Source of the DNA: Rugamonas apoptosis
Lineage (GTDB): Bacteria > Pseudomonadota > Gammaproteobacteria > Burkholderiales > Burkholderiaceae_D
Direction of reading: 5' to 3'
Assembly: GCF_014042355.1 (NCBI RefSeq)
Contig: NZ_JACEZU010000015.1
Coordinates: forward strand, 1-64,000
Length of the DNA stretch: 64,000 bases
This document shows, in pieces, positions 1 through 8,172 of the stretch. The notes below the pieces were generated by a model, which saw only the letters and a list, made by a program, of their open reading frames with translations, had not been told where the DNA came from and ran no database searches. How positions within the stretch are numbered: the first letter of the stretch is position 1; the number at the start of each line of letters is the position of its first letter. A program made the translations under genes and the position numbers.

Positions 1-113
1 TTGATGACCATAGCAAGTTGGTCCCACCCCTTCCCATCCCGAACAGGACCGTGAAACAACTCTGCGCCGATGATAGTGCTGCAACCAGTGTGAAAGTAGG
101 TTATCGTCAAGCT
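1..113 (+). rRNA. rrf: 5S ribosomal RNA (5' edge may lie just outside window)
   Basis: The sequence carries the conserved 5S blocks: the TTGGTCCCACCCC and CCCATCCCGAACAGG stretch near the start, the CGCCGATGATAGTG loop, and GTGAAAGTAGG near the end. The first bases (TTGATGACC) pair with the last (GGTTATCGTCAA), giving the closing helix. A few 5' bases may lie before the window. As the last gene of a bacterial rRNA operon, it implies 16S and 23S genes immediately to the left. Confidence 0.95.
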
Positions 114-122
114 AGTTATCCG

Positions 123-161
123 AAAAACCCCGCCGACTCTTGTGTTGGCGGGGTTTTTTTT
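123..161 (+). terminator. Rho-independent terminator of the rRNA operon
   Basis: AACCCCGCC pairs with GGCGGGGTT around a short loop and is followed by a run of eight T. It sits ten bases after the 5S RNA, as expected for the end of an rRNA operon. The A-tract on the left pairs with the T-tract. Confidence 0.9.
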
Positions 162-289
162 CGTCTGTACGGTTGATCTGTTATCTTTGTTGGGCATCCG
201 TTACTAAAATCATGGGTATCCATCCTTACTTTTGATATGCGGAAACAGAAGGTGTACCATGTCCCCTTTCGCGCTAGCTCTAGACCTCA

Positions 290-1702
290 ATGAAAATTAA
301 GACCGCTCCAACTAGTAGCAACAACAAGGTTTCCACCCCGAGCGTGCGTCGCACCATTGCCCGGTTGCTGGGGTATTCCGGTGTGATTGCACTGTTGTGG
401 GCATCGCCGTCGCGGGCCGATGAGGTGGCTGACGTCAGCAAATTGCTGCGTGCCGGCAAAGTGACCGAAGCACTCGTCAAGACCAACGAATTCCTGGCCA
501 AGCACCCTGCCGATCCGCAAATGCGCTTCATGAAAGGCGTATTGCTGACTGAGCAGAACAAATCGGAAGAGGCCATTGTCGTCTTTACCAAGCTGACGGA
601 AGACTACCGCGATCTGCCCGAACCCTATAACAACCTGGCGGTCCTGTATGCAGCCAACGGCCAGTATGACAAGGCGCGCATCGCGCTGGAAAAGGCCATC
701 CGCACCAATCCCAGCTACATGACGGCCTATGAGAACCTGGGCGACGTCTACGGCAAGATGGCCAGCCAGGCCTACGACAAGGCGCTGGCCCTCGGCGCGA
801 ACAATGCGCCGGCCAAGTCCAAGCTGACTTTGCTGCGCACGTTCTCCAGCAGCACCGGCGCCAAGGTGACCGTGCCGGAGACGCAAGTAGCCCAAGCCGG
901 CGCAGCGCCAGCGCCTGCGTCTGTGCCGGCGCGTCCGGCAGCCAATGCGCCAGTTCAATTGATTACGCCGTTGTCGCCGAATACGGCCAAGGCCATGCCG
1001 CCACAGCGGATCCCCGCCCTGTCGGTGACGCCGCCGGCCGTGGCAGCCAAACCAGCGCCGGCGCCGGCGCCAACGCCAATGCCCGCACCAGTCCTGGCCA
1101 AGGTCGAACCGCCCAAGCCAGCGCCGATGCCGGTTCCGGCACCCGTGCCAGCCAAACCCGCGGCGCCCGTGGTGTTGGCTAAAGTTGAACCCGCCAAGCC
1201 GATGCCCGCTCCCGCTCCTGCACCCGCCAAGGTGGAACCAGTTAAGCCCGCACCCGCTCCTGTGAAGGTCGAGCCGGCCAAGCCAGCTCCCGCGCCCGTG
1301 TTGGCGAAGGTGGAAACGCCGAAGGCGGCCGCCAAGGCTGAACCGGCCAAACCGGACAACAGCGAGAACGATGCCGTGTTGAAGCAGGTGCATGGCTGGG
1401 CCAAGGCATGGTCGTCGCAGAACGTGGACGGCTACCTGGGTTACTATGCCAACGAGTTTGAGCCGCCCAAGGGCTTGTCGCGCAAGGCCTGGGCTGACGA
1501 GCGCCGTGCGCGCATCGCCGGCAAGGGCCGCATTCATGTCGAGATTGCTACGCCTGAAGTCGATGTCCATGGCAATACGGCGAAAGTGACGTTCCGGCAG
1601 ACGTATGAATCCGACCGATTGACGGCTCGTAGCCGGAAAACGCTCGTGCTGATCAAAAATGGTGGAAAATGGCAGATCAAGCAGGAGTCCTCGGGTAGCT
1701 GA
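290..1702 (+). CDS. Exported TPR protein with Ala/Pro/Lys linker and C-terminal Cds6/NTF2-like domain
   Basis: 470 residues. Residues 1-43 look like a signal peptide: basic start (RRTIARLL), hydrophobic core, cut near SRADE. Residues about 50-190 hold tetratricopeptide-like helices (for example PYNNLAVLYAANGQYDKA). Residues about 200-352 are a low-complexity Ala/Pro/Lys/Val linker. The last 110 residues resemble the NTF2-like domain found at the C-terminus of Cds6-type L,D-transpeptidases. The same kind of domain ends the next gene, whose ATG overlaps this stop codon (TGATG), so the two are translationally coupled. Inferred role: a periplasmic scaffold or partner for the transpeptidase. The start has no clear ribosome site. 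The specific function is unknown. Confidence 0.8.
   Translation: MKIKTAPTSSNNKVSTPSVRRTIARLLGYSGVIALLWASPSRADEVADVSKLLRAGKVTEALVKTNEFLAKHPADPQMRFMKGVLLTEQNKSEEAIVVFTKLTEDYRDLPEPYNNLAVLYAANGQYDKARIALEKAIRTNPSYMTAYENLGDVYGKMASQAYDKALALGANNAPAKSKLTLLRTFSSSTGAKVTVPETQVAQAGAAPAPASVPARPAANAPVQLITPLSPNTAKAMPPQRIPALSVTPPAVAAKPAPAPAPTPMPAPVLAKVEPPKPAPMPVPAPVPAKPAAPVVLAKVEPAKPMPAPAPAPAKVEPVKPAPAPVKVEPAKPAPAPVLAKVETPKAAAKAEPAKPDNSENDAVLKQVHGWAKAWSSQNVDGYLGYYANEFEPPKGLSRKAWADERRARIAGKGRIHVEIATPEVDVHGNTAKVTFRQTYESDRLTARSRKTLVLIKNGGKWQIKQESSGS
895..1350 (+). repeat. Degenerate coding repeat for the Ala/Pro/Lys linker
   Basis: Repeated units reading roughly AKVEPxKPAPAPV are encoded many times with variable spacing. 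The repeat is coding, in frame and degenerate. It resembles periplasm-spanning linkers of TonB type rather than a non-coding satellite. Confidence 0.75.
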
Positions 1703-2940
1703 TGTCACACTTTAGATTTATGCAAGATTGGCGGACAAGTCGTGTGCTGTGTGTCCTCCTCCTCAGTATGTTAGGGGGAGGGGGCAGCTTTGCCGCAAAA
1801 AAGCCGCCAAAGGCGCACCATGCGCCGGCAGCCCAGAAGGCTGACCCTGAAGAGCTGTTGTCTGACATTTACCGTGAGCTGGCGGAAAACAATCTGCGGG
1901 CTGCGCAACAAAAGGCGGACGCGCTGGTCGAGGCTTATCCGAATTTCCGGCTTGGCCACCTGCTGCGTGGCGATTTGCTGTTGATGCACACTCGTCCCGT
2001 GGCCATGCTGGGCGCGGCCGTGCCAGTCGGCGCCGAAGCCAGGCTGGCCGACCTGCGGCGCGAGGCCGCCGTGCGCTTCCAGGCCCTGCCTGGTCGCCCG
2101 TCCGCTGCCCTGGTACCGCGCGCGCTGCTGCAGATGCGCAAGGATCAGCGCCATGCCCTGATCGTGGACGCCAAGCATTCCCGTCTCTACCTGTACGAAA
2201 ACCGCAATGACCAGCTGCGTCTGCTGTCGGACTTCTATGTCAGCCAGGGCAAGCTGGGCATCAACAAATCGCGCGAAGGCGACATGCGCACACCGATCGG
2301 TGTGTATTACATCGTGGGCCGCCTGCCCGGGGTGAAGCTGCCCGACATGTATGGCAAGGGCGCCTTGCCGCTCGATTATCCGAACGACTGGGACAAGGTC
2401 CACGGCCGCGGCGGTTCCGGCATCTGGGTGCACGGCACGCCGCCGGAAACGTTCAGCCGGCCGCCGCTGTCCACGGACGGCTGCGTGGTGGTCAGCAACG
2501 ACGACCTGTTCAAGCTGACCCGTACGGTGGAAATCGGCAAGACGCCGGTGCTGATCGGCGACCAGGTGGAGTTCGTCAGCAAGGCCGTCATGGAAAATGA
2601 TCTCAAGCTGGCCAGCGGCCTGGTGGAAAGCTGGCGCCGCGACGTGGAGCGGCGCGACGATGCGGGCCTGCGCTCACATTACTCGATCCACTTCAAGTCC
2701 GCCACCGACGACGATACCGACGCCTGGCTGGCCAAGCAGCAATTCCTGCCGGGCGCCAAGAAGGTCAGCGTCACCGTCAGCGACCCCAGCTTCTTCCGCC
2801 AGCCCAGCAAGGAAGAAATCATCGTCAGCAACTTCACGCAGGAAACGGTGGTGGGCCGCTACCGCCATGCCGTGCGCAAGAAACAGTACTGGGCCAAGGA
2901 AGGCCAGGCGTGGAAGATCGTGGCCGAGTCCAACGCATAA
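1702..2940 (+). CDS. L,D-transpeptidase (YkuD family) with C-terminal Cds6/NTF2-like domain
   Basis: 412 residues with an N-terminal signal peptide (hydrophobic core CVLLLSMLGGGGSFA). A helical region follows, then a YkuD domain at about residues 150-290. The active-site motif is visible as HGTPPETF then STDGCVVV, with His244 and Cys261 spaced as in the HX14-17[ST]XGC signature. The family makes or breaks 3-3 peptidoglycan crosslinks, or attaches proteins to peptidoglycan, in the periplasm. Residues about 300-412 form an NTF2-like domain matching the one ending the preceding TPR protein. The start overlaps that gene's stop by one base. Which transpeptidase activity it has cannot be told from sequence. 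Confidence 0.88.
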   Translation: MSHFRFMQDWRTSRVLCVLLLSMLGGGGSFAAKKPPKAHHAPAAQKADPEELLSDIYRELAENNLRAAQQKADALVEAYPNFRLGHLLRGDLLLMHTRPVAMLGAAVPVGAEARLADLRREAAVRFQALPGRPSAALVPRALLQMRKDQRHALIVDAKHSRLYLYENRNDQLRLLSDFYVSQGKLGINKSREGDMRTPIGVYYIVGRLPGVKLPDMYGKGALPLDYPNDWDKVHGRGGSGIWVHGTPPETFSRPPLSTDGCVVVSNDDLFKLTRTVEIGKTPVLIGDQVEFVSKAVMENDLKLASGLVESWRRDVERRDDAGLRSHYSIHFKSATDDDTDAWLAKQQFLPGAKKVSVTVSDPSFFRQPSKEEIIVSNFTQETVVGRYRHAVRKKQYWAKEGQAWKIVAESNA

Positions 2941-3005
2941 AAAAAAAACGCCATGTGTGCCGGCGACGCTCAATATCGTCGCACGGCCACATGGCGGTTT
3001 TTGTG
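2941..3005. terminator. Bidirectional terminator between convergent genes
   Basis: A long hairpin: AAAACGCCATGTG pairs with CACATGGCGGTTTT, and the inner GCGACG pairs with CGTCGC. It is flanked by an A-run on the left and a T-run on the right, so it can end transcripts from both the transpeptidase and pagL. Confidence 0.85.
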
Positions 3006-3018
3006 TCAGGCGTAGCGC

Positions 3019-3567
3019 TTAGAAGTGGTACGCCGCCTTCAATTCCAGGAAGTTCACGCCCGTGTTGGGCTTGCGGTAACCGCCGTTGGAAAAGTGCTGG
3101 ATCTTGGCGCCCACTTCCCAGTTGTTGTCGAACACATAGCCGATGCCGATGTGGTCGCCAAACTGGAACAGCGTGGACAAGCGGTAGGTATCATTGTTGT
3201 ACAGCTCGGACAGCCGGTGCACACCGATGCCGCCCTCGTAGTAGATGCCTTTCTTGTTGTCGTGCTCCCAGCGGAACACCGGGGTGAAGCCGATGTCGGT
3301 CAGGCTTTCATGGGCGCCCGGCACGTTCTGGTACTGGGTTTCGCGCCAGAAACCGAAGCTGGCGTCCCAATAGCCGCTCAGGTGGCTGCCATTGGATTGG
3401 AACCAGCGCGCGCTCCAGTCCTTCTGTACTCCCAGGCGGAGCATATGAACCTTGGCGCTACTGCCATAGTCAACGGAAACGGAATCGATCACACTACCAT
3501 CTGCTGCCTGTGCCGCCTGCACGGCTAACAACGCGGCGGCTGCCGCAATCAACTTTTTAGCGAACAT
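3019..3567 (-). CDS. pagL: Lipid A 3-O-deacylase, PagL family
   Basis: 182 residues with a clear signal peptide (MFAKKLIAAAAALLAVQAAQA). The mature part has the alternating aromatic pattern of an eight-strand outer-membrane barrel and ends in Phe. The PagL catalytic region HFSNGGYRKPNTG is present, carrying the His-Ser pair. PagL removes the 3-position acyl chain of lipid A at the outer membrane, which changes envelope charge and immune recognition. The ribosome site AGGAT lies just upstream of the ATG. It converges with the transpeptidase operon and is divergent from the dehydrogenase gene at 3707. Confidence 0.85.
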   Translation of the reverse strand: MFAKKLIAAAAALLAVQAAQAADGSVIDSVSVDYGSSAKVHMLRLGVQKDWSARWFQSNGSHLSGYWDASFGFWRETQYQNVPGAHESLTDIGFTPVFRWEHDNKKGIYYEGGIGVHRLSELYNNDTYRLSTLFQFGDHIGIGYVFDNNWEVGAKIQHFSNGGYRKPNTGVNFLELKAAYHF

Positions 3568-3706
3568 AGTATCCTAACAATTAAAAAGCTGTATCTCTCA
3601 GTGGATACGGCTGACCTGATTGTACCGGGGTTCCAGCAAAATGTTTTAGTGTGAAAATTTTCTTAAATTGATAGCAATATCGACCTTTTCAGGAGTAAGT
3701 ATTCCC

Positions 3707-4597
3707 ATGCGCATCACCTTTCTTGGCATCGGCTTGATGGGAGACCCGATGGTACGCCGGCTGTTGAATTCTGGCTATACCGTCAAAGTCTGGAACCGCA
3801 CCCACAGCAAGGCGCAAGCCCTGGCGGCGGCGGGCGCCATGGCCGTGGCACAGCTCGATGAGGCCGTGCGCGATGCCGACCTCGTCATCTCCATGCTGGA
3901 GGCGGGCCCCACCGTGGCCCTGGTACTGGAGACGGCGCTGCCTGCTTTGGCGCCCAACGCGCTGTGGATAGACATGAGTTCGACCCGCCAGTCGGAGGCG
4001 CAGCAATTCCATGCCTTGCTGACAGCCCAGGGCCGGCGCTTCATCGATGCGCCCGTGTCCGGCGGCGTGGGCGGTGCCCAGGCTGGCACGCTGGCCATCA
4101 TGGCAGGCGGCAGCGCTCAGGATTTCGCCCAGGCCGAAGCGGTGCTGGCGGCCATGGGCCGGCCCACACTGGTGGGGCCGGCCGGCAGCGGCCAGGTGTC
4201 CAAGCTGTGCAATCAACTGATCGTGGGGGCCACGCTCAACATCGTGGCCGAAGCCATGCTGCTGGCCCAGGCGGCCGGCGCCGATCCGGCCGCCGTGCGT
4301 ACGGCCATCCGTGGCGGTTTCGCGGAGAGCAAGATTTTGGAGGTGCATGGCCAGCGCATGCTGGAGCGTAATTTCGTCGCCGGTGGCCAGGTCAAGACGC
4401 AGATCAAGGACCAGCGCAACATCCTGGCGGCCGCAGCGGCGGCGGGCGTCACCTTGCCCGTCACGGCACTGGTGACGCAACGCTATGAGACGATCGAGGC
4501 GCTCTACCCGCAGGCCGACCATTCGGCCGCCCTGCTGGCACTGGAACGGCTGAATCCGGGCCAGCGCGTGGGCACGGCGCCGGACAAGCTGGCCTAG
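3707..4597 (+). CDS. NAD(P)-dependent oxidoreductase, 3-hydroxyisobutyrate dehydrogenase family
   Basis: 296 residues. The N-terminal Rossmann motif FLGIGLMGDPMVRRLL is the beta-hydroxyacid dehydrogenase version (GxGxMGxxM). The substrate signature appears as FIDAPVSGGVGGAQAGTLA, and the catalytic lysine lies in SGQVSKLCNQL. The C-terminal helical domain is complete. The start is placed at the ATG preceded by AGGAG (3691-3695) rather than at an upstream TTG. Members reduce or oxidise small 3-hydroxy acids such as 3-hydroxyisobutyrate, tartronate semialdehyde or succinic semialdehyde. The exact substrate cannot be told, and the neighbours are unrelated. Confidence 0.85.
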   Translation: MRITFLGIGLMGDPMVRRLLNSGYTVKVWNRTHSKAQALAAAGAMAVAQLDEAVRDADLVISMLEAGPTVALVLETALPALAPNALWIDMSSTRQSEAQQFHALLTAQGRRFIDAPVSGGVGGAQAGTLAIMAGGSAQDFAQAEAVLAAMGRPTLVGPAGSGQVSKLCNQLIVGATLNIVAEAMLLAQAAGADPAAVRTAIRGGFAESKILEVHGQRMLERNFVAGGQVKTQIKDQRNILAAAAAAGVTLPVTALVTQRYETIEALYPQADHSAALLALERLNPGQRVGTAPDKLA

Positions 4598-4627
4598 GTT
4601 TGACCAGCTTCGGTTTTGCCCGCTTCC

Positions 4628-5824
4628 TTACTTCGCCAGCGGCAAGCTCATTTCCGCCAGGCGGACCCAGTAGCTGGCGCCGATCGGCAGCAGGTCGTCG
4701 TTGAAGTCGTAGCTGGCGTTGTGCAGCACGCAGGGGCCCAGGCCGTGGCCGCCATCGCGGTGGCCGCCTTCGCCATTGCCGATGAAGATGTAGCAACCCG
4801 GCTTGGCCTGCAGGAAGAACGCGAAGTCCTCCGCACCCATGGTCGGTTCCACGTTGGGATTGACGTTGTCGGCCCCGGCCACGTCCTTCATCACTTGCAG
4901 CGCGAACTGGGTTTCGCGCGCGTGGTTGACCAGCGGCGGATAGTTGCGCTTGAACTCGAAATCCACCTCGGCGCCGAACGCGGCGGCCGTGTGGCGGGCG
5001 ATCTCGCCCATACGCTTTTCCAGTAAGTCCAGCACCGGCGTGGTGAAGGTCCGCACCGTGCCCACCATCTTCGCTTCGTCCGGAATCACGTTGGTGGCGC
5101 TGCCGGCGTGGATCTGGGTGATCGACAGCACGGCCGTATCGAGCGGGCTCTTCTCGCGCGTGATGATGGTCTGCCAGCTTTGCGCGATCTGCACCGCCAC
5201 CATCACGGGGTCGATGCCGTTGTGGGGCTGGGCCGCGTGTGCACCCTTGCCCTTGATGGTGACGTGGAATTCATTACTCGATGCCATCATCGGCCCTGCC
5301 GTCACGCTCAGCGTGCCGGTGGCCGCGCCGGGCCAGTTGTGCATGCCGTAGATGGCGTCCATCGGGCATTGCTCGAACAGGCCGTCGGCGATCATGCTGC
5401 GCGCGCCGGCGCCGCCTTCCTCGGCCGGCTGGAAGATCAGGTAGACGGTGCCGTCGAAGTCGCGGTGGCGGGCCAGGTGGTGGGCCGCGCCCAGCAGCAT
5501 GGCCACGTGGCCGTCGTGGCCGCAGGCGTGCATCTTGCCGGGGTGGCGCGAGGCGTGGGCGAAGGTGTTGATCTCCTGCATGGGCAGCGCGTCCATGTCG
5601 GCCCGCAAGCCCACCGCGCGCGGGGAGGTACCGTGCTTGATGATGCCCACCACGCCGGTCTGGCCCATGCCGCGCAGGATGGGGATGCCCCATTCCGTCA
5701 GCTTGGCCGCCACCACGTCGGAGGTGCGCCGTTCTTCATAGCACAGCTCGGGATGGGCGTGCAGGTCGCGCCGGATCTGCTGCAATTCGGATTGAAACGC
5801 CATGATGGGTTCAACTAGTTTCAT
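4628..5824 (-). CDS. M20 family amidohydrolase (hippurate hydrolase / N-acyl-amino-acid deacylase type)
   Basis: 398 residues. Metal-binding motifs are visible: MHACGHDGH, the PAEEGGAGA acidic pair, and YGMHNWPG. The order and length fit the M20D amidohydrolases that cleave N-acyl or N-aromatic amino acids (HipO, AmaA and IAA-amino-acid hydrolase relatives). There is no signal peptide, so it should be cytoplasmic. GGAGACAC sits before the ATG. It converges on the dehydrogenase gene with a 30-base gap and stands alone on its strand. The natural substrate is unknown. Confidence 0.85.
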   Translation of the reverse strand: MKLVEPIMAFQSELQQIRRDLHAHPELCYEERRTSDVVAAKLTEWGIPILRGMGQTGVVGIIKHGTSPRAVGLRADMDALPMQEINTFAHASRHPGKMHACGHDGHVAMLLGAAHHLARHRDFDGTVYLIFQPAEEGGAGARSMIADGLFEQCPMDAIYGMHNWPGAATGTLSVTAGPMMASSNEFHVTIKGKGAHAAQPHNGIDPVMVAVQIAQSWQTIITREKSPLDTAVLSITQIHAGSATNVIPDEAKMVGTVRTFTTPVLDLLEKRMGEIARHTAAAFGAEVDFEFKRNYPPLVNHARETQFALQVMKDVAGADNVNPNVEPTMGAEDFAFFLQAKPGCYIFIGNGEGGHRDGGHGLGPCVLHNASYDFNDDLLPIGASYWVRLAEMSLPLAK

Positions 5825-5894
5825 CTGTGTCTCCGTGTTGGGTTCCGCAGACTGCCGAGGCCGCCTACGAGATCAGGCATTGTAGCCCTTGTAA

Positions 5895-5996
5895 GAAGTT
5901 GTTTCAAAATGACCATGGCGAGGCGTGGCGACGCAGGCAGTGCGCGTGCACGGCAAGGCGCGGCAACGCTGCCATGGGCTGTTTGAAACGACTTCC
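5895..5996. repeat. 102-bp imperfect-palindrome dispersed repeat, copy A
   Basis: The ends read GAAGTTGTTTCAAAAT and GTTTGAAACGACTTC, which are inverted repeats of one another. The inside holds ACCATGGC and GCCATGGGC as a second inverted pair, plus GCACGGCAAGGCG. The reverse complement of 26629-26730 matches over the whole length with scattered changes. It lies between the M20 gene and the molybdopterin oxidoreductase. It behaves like a REP/BIME or small MITE-type intergenic element and contains no ORF of its own. Confidence 0.8.
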
Positions 5997-6084
5997 AGGA
6001 AATCCAGCGCGAAGCCAGCGGCAGATGCCTGAGCCCGGAATCGTTTACGATAGCGGTTTCAGTGTACGCTTTTTGGAACCCGAC

Positions 6085-8163
6085 ATGACCACCACCTACG
6101 TCCGCGCCGCCTGCCCGCATGACTGCCCCGACACTTGTGCCCTGCTGGTCACGGTGGAAGACGGGGTGGCCACCGAGGTCAAGGGCGATCCCGACCATCC
6201 CCCCACGGCCGGCGTGCTGTGCACCAAGGTGTCGCGCTACCCGGAACGCACCTACCACCCCGAACGCCTGCTGCATCCGCTGCGCCGGGTGGGCAAGAAG
6301 GGCGAGGGCAAGTTCGAGCGCATCAGCTGGGACGAGGCACTGGACACCATCGCCGCCCGCCTCAAGGAGATCGCCGCGCGCGCGCCGCAAGCCATCCTGC
6401 CGTACAGCTATTGCGGCACCATGGGCCTGGTGCAGGGCGATTCCATGTCGGCCCGTTTCTTCCACCAGTTGGGCGCGTCGCTGCTGGACCGCACCATCTG
6501 CGCTTCGGCCGGCGCCACCGGTTACAAGTACACGATGGGCGCCACCATCGGCACCGACCTGGAACAATTCCAGAACGCCAAGCTGATCCTGATCTGGGGC
6601 GGCAACCCCATCGCGTCCAACCTGCACTTCTGGACCCGGGCCCAGGAAGCCAAGCGGCGCGGCGCCAAACTGATCGCCATCGACCCCTACCGCTCGCTGA
6701 CGGCGGAAAAATGCCATCAGCACATCGCCCTGATGCCGGGCACGGATGCGGCGCTGGCCTTGGGCATGATGCATGTGCTGATCAAGGAAGACTTGCTCGA
6801 TCACGATTACGTGGCCCGCTACACGCTGGGCTTTGAGGAACTGAAGCAGCGCGCGGCTGAATGGACGCCCGAACGCGTGGCCGCCACCTGCGGCATCACC
6901 GTGGACGAAGTGGTGGAACTGGCCCGCGTGTACGGCCAGATGGCCAAGGCCGGCGAGCCGGTGGCGATCCGCCTCAACTACGGCGTGCAGCGGGTACGCG
7001 GCGGCGGCATGTCGGTACGCAACATCGCCTGCCTGCCGGCGCTGGTGGGCGCGTGGCGACTAGCGGCCGGCGGCGTGCAGTTGTCCGCGTCCGGCGCCTT
7101 CCCCACCAACAAGCCGGCCTTACAGCGGCCCGACCTGCTGCCGAACGCGCCGCGCACCATCAACATGACCACCATCGGCGACGACTTGCTGCGGCCCACG
7201 TCGGAGCAGTTTGGCCCCCAGGTCGAGGCCGTGATCGTCTACAACGCCAACCCGGTGGCCATCGCGCCCGATTCGTCCAAGGTGGCGGCCGGCTTCGCGC
7301 GCGAGGACTTGTTCACCGTCGTATTGGAACATTTTCAGACCGACACGGTCGACTACGCCGACATCGTGCTGCCCGCCACCACCCAGCTGGAACACGTGGA
7401 TGCCCACACGGCGTACGGCCACCTGTACATGATGGCCAACAACGCGGCCATCGCGCCCATGGGGGAAGCGAAGCCTAATACGGAGATCTTCCGGCTGCTG
7501 GCGGCCCGCATGGGCTTCGACGATCCCTGCTTCCAGGAAAGCGACGACCAACTGGCGGCCCAGGCGTTCCGGCGCGACGACGCGCGCGCCATCCACTTCG
7601 ACTGGGAATCGCTCAAGCGCAAGGGCTGGCAAAAGCTGGCCATGCCGGACGCACCGTTCGCCGAGGGCAACTTCCCCACGCCGTCCGGCAAGTGCGAGCT
7701 GTATTCGGCCAAGATGGCCGAGGATGGCCTCGACCCGCTGCCGTCCTACAACGCGCCCTATGAATCGCCGGGCAGCAACCCGGAACTGGCGCAGCGTTAT
7801 CCGCTGGCCATGATTTCGCCGCCGGCCCGCAACTTCCTCAATTCCACCTTCGTCAACATCAAGAGCCTGCGGGCGGCCGAAGGCGAGCCCCACCTGGACA
7901 TCCACCCGGACGATTGCGCCGCGCGCGGCATCGCCGACGGCGACATGGTGCGCATTTACAACGACCGCGGTTCCTTCGTGGCCAAGGCGCGCATGACGGC
8001 CAAGGCGCGGCCGGGGCTGGTGGTGGGCCTGTCCGTGTGGTGGAAGAAGCTGGCCAGCGACGGCAAGAACGCCAACGAAGTGACGAGCCAGGCCTTGACC
8101 GACATGGGCCGTGCCCCCACGTTTTACGATACACTGGTACAAGTCGAAAGAGTTGCCGCATGA
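6085..8163 (+). CDS. Molybdopterin-dependent oxidoreductase (DMSO reductase superfamily)
   Basis: 692 residues. The N-terminus carries cysteines in CPHDCPDTC followed by GVLCTKV, a [4Fe-4S] site as in formate dehydrogenase and thiosulfate reductase relatives. Molybdopterin-binding blocks follow (WGGNPIASN, then the IYNDRG region of the C-terminal dinucleotide-binding domain). There is no twin-arginine signal, so it is probably cytoplasmic. The longer frame reaching back to 5827 crosses the dispersed repeat, so the ATG at 6085 is preferred. No electron-transfer or membrane partner is adjacent. The next gene starts nine bases after this stop, suggesting co-transcription. The substrate is unknown. 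Confidence 0.85.
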   Translation: MTTTYVRAACPHDCPDTCALLVTVEDGVATEVKGDPDHPPTAGVLCTKVSRYPERTYHPERLLHPLRRVGKKGEGKFERISWDEALDTIAARLKEIAARAPQAILPYSYCGTMGLVQGDSMSARFFHQLGASLLDRTICASAGATGYKYTMGATIGTDLEQFQNAKLILIWGGNPIASNLHFWTRAQEAKRRGAKLIAIDPYRSLTAEKCHQHIALMPGTDAALALGMMHVLIKEDLLDHDYVARYTLGFEELKQRAAEWTPERVAATCGITVDEVVELARVYGQMAKAGEPVAIRLNYGVQRVRGGGMSVRNIACLPALVGAWRLAAGGVQLSASGAFPTNKPALQRPDLLPNAPRTINMTTIGDDLLRPTSEQFGPQVEAVIVYNANPVAIAPDSSKVAAGFAREDLFTVVLEHFQTDTVDYADIVLPATTQLEHVDAHTAYGHLYMMANNAAIAPMGEAKPNTEIFRLLAARMGFDDPCFQESDDQLAAQAFRRDDARAIHFDWESLKRKGWQKLAMPDAPFAEGNFPTPSGKCELYSAKMAEDGLDPLPSYNAPYESPGSNPELAQRYPLAMISPPARNFLNSTFVNIKSLRAAEGEPHLDIHPDDCAARGIADGDMVRIYNDRGSFVAKARMTAKARPGLVVGLSVWWKKLASDGKNANEVTSQALTDMGRAPTFYDTLVQVERVAA

Positions 8164-8172
8164 AGGTGAGCC

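Noticed and set aside
895..1350. Repeats that might be taken for a CRISPR array
   Set aside because: The units are degenerate, in frame and encode an Ala/Pro/Lys linker. There are no constant repeats with unique spacers.
5827..6084. N-terminal extension of the molybdopterin oxidoreductase
   Set aside because: The extension is translated from the dispersed repeat and has no ribosome site. The family N-terminus with its iron-sulfur cysteines begins just after the ATG at 6085.
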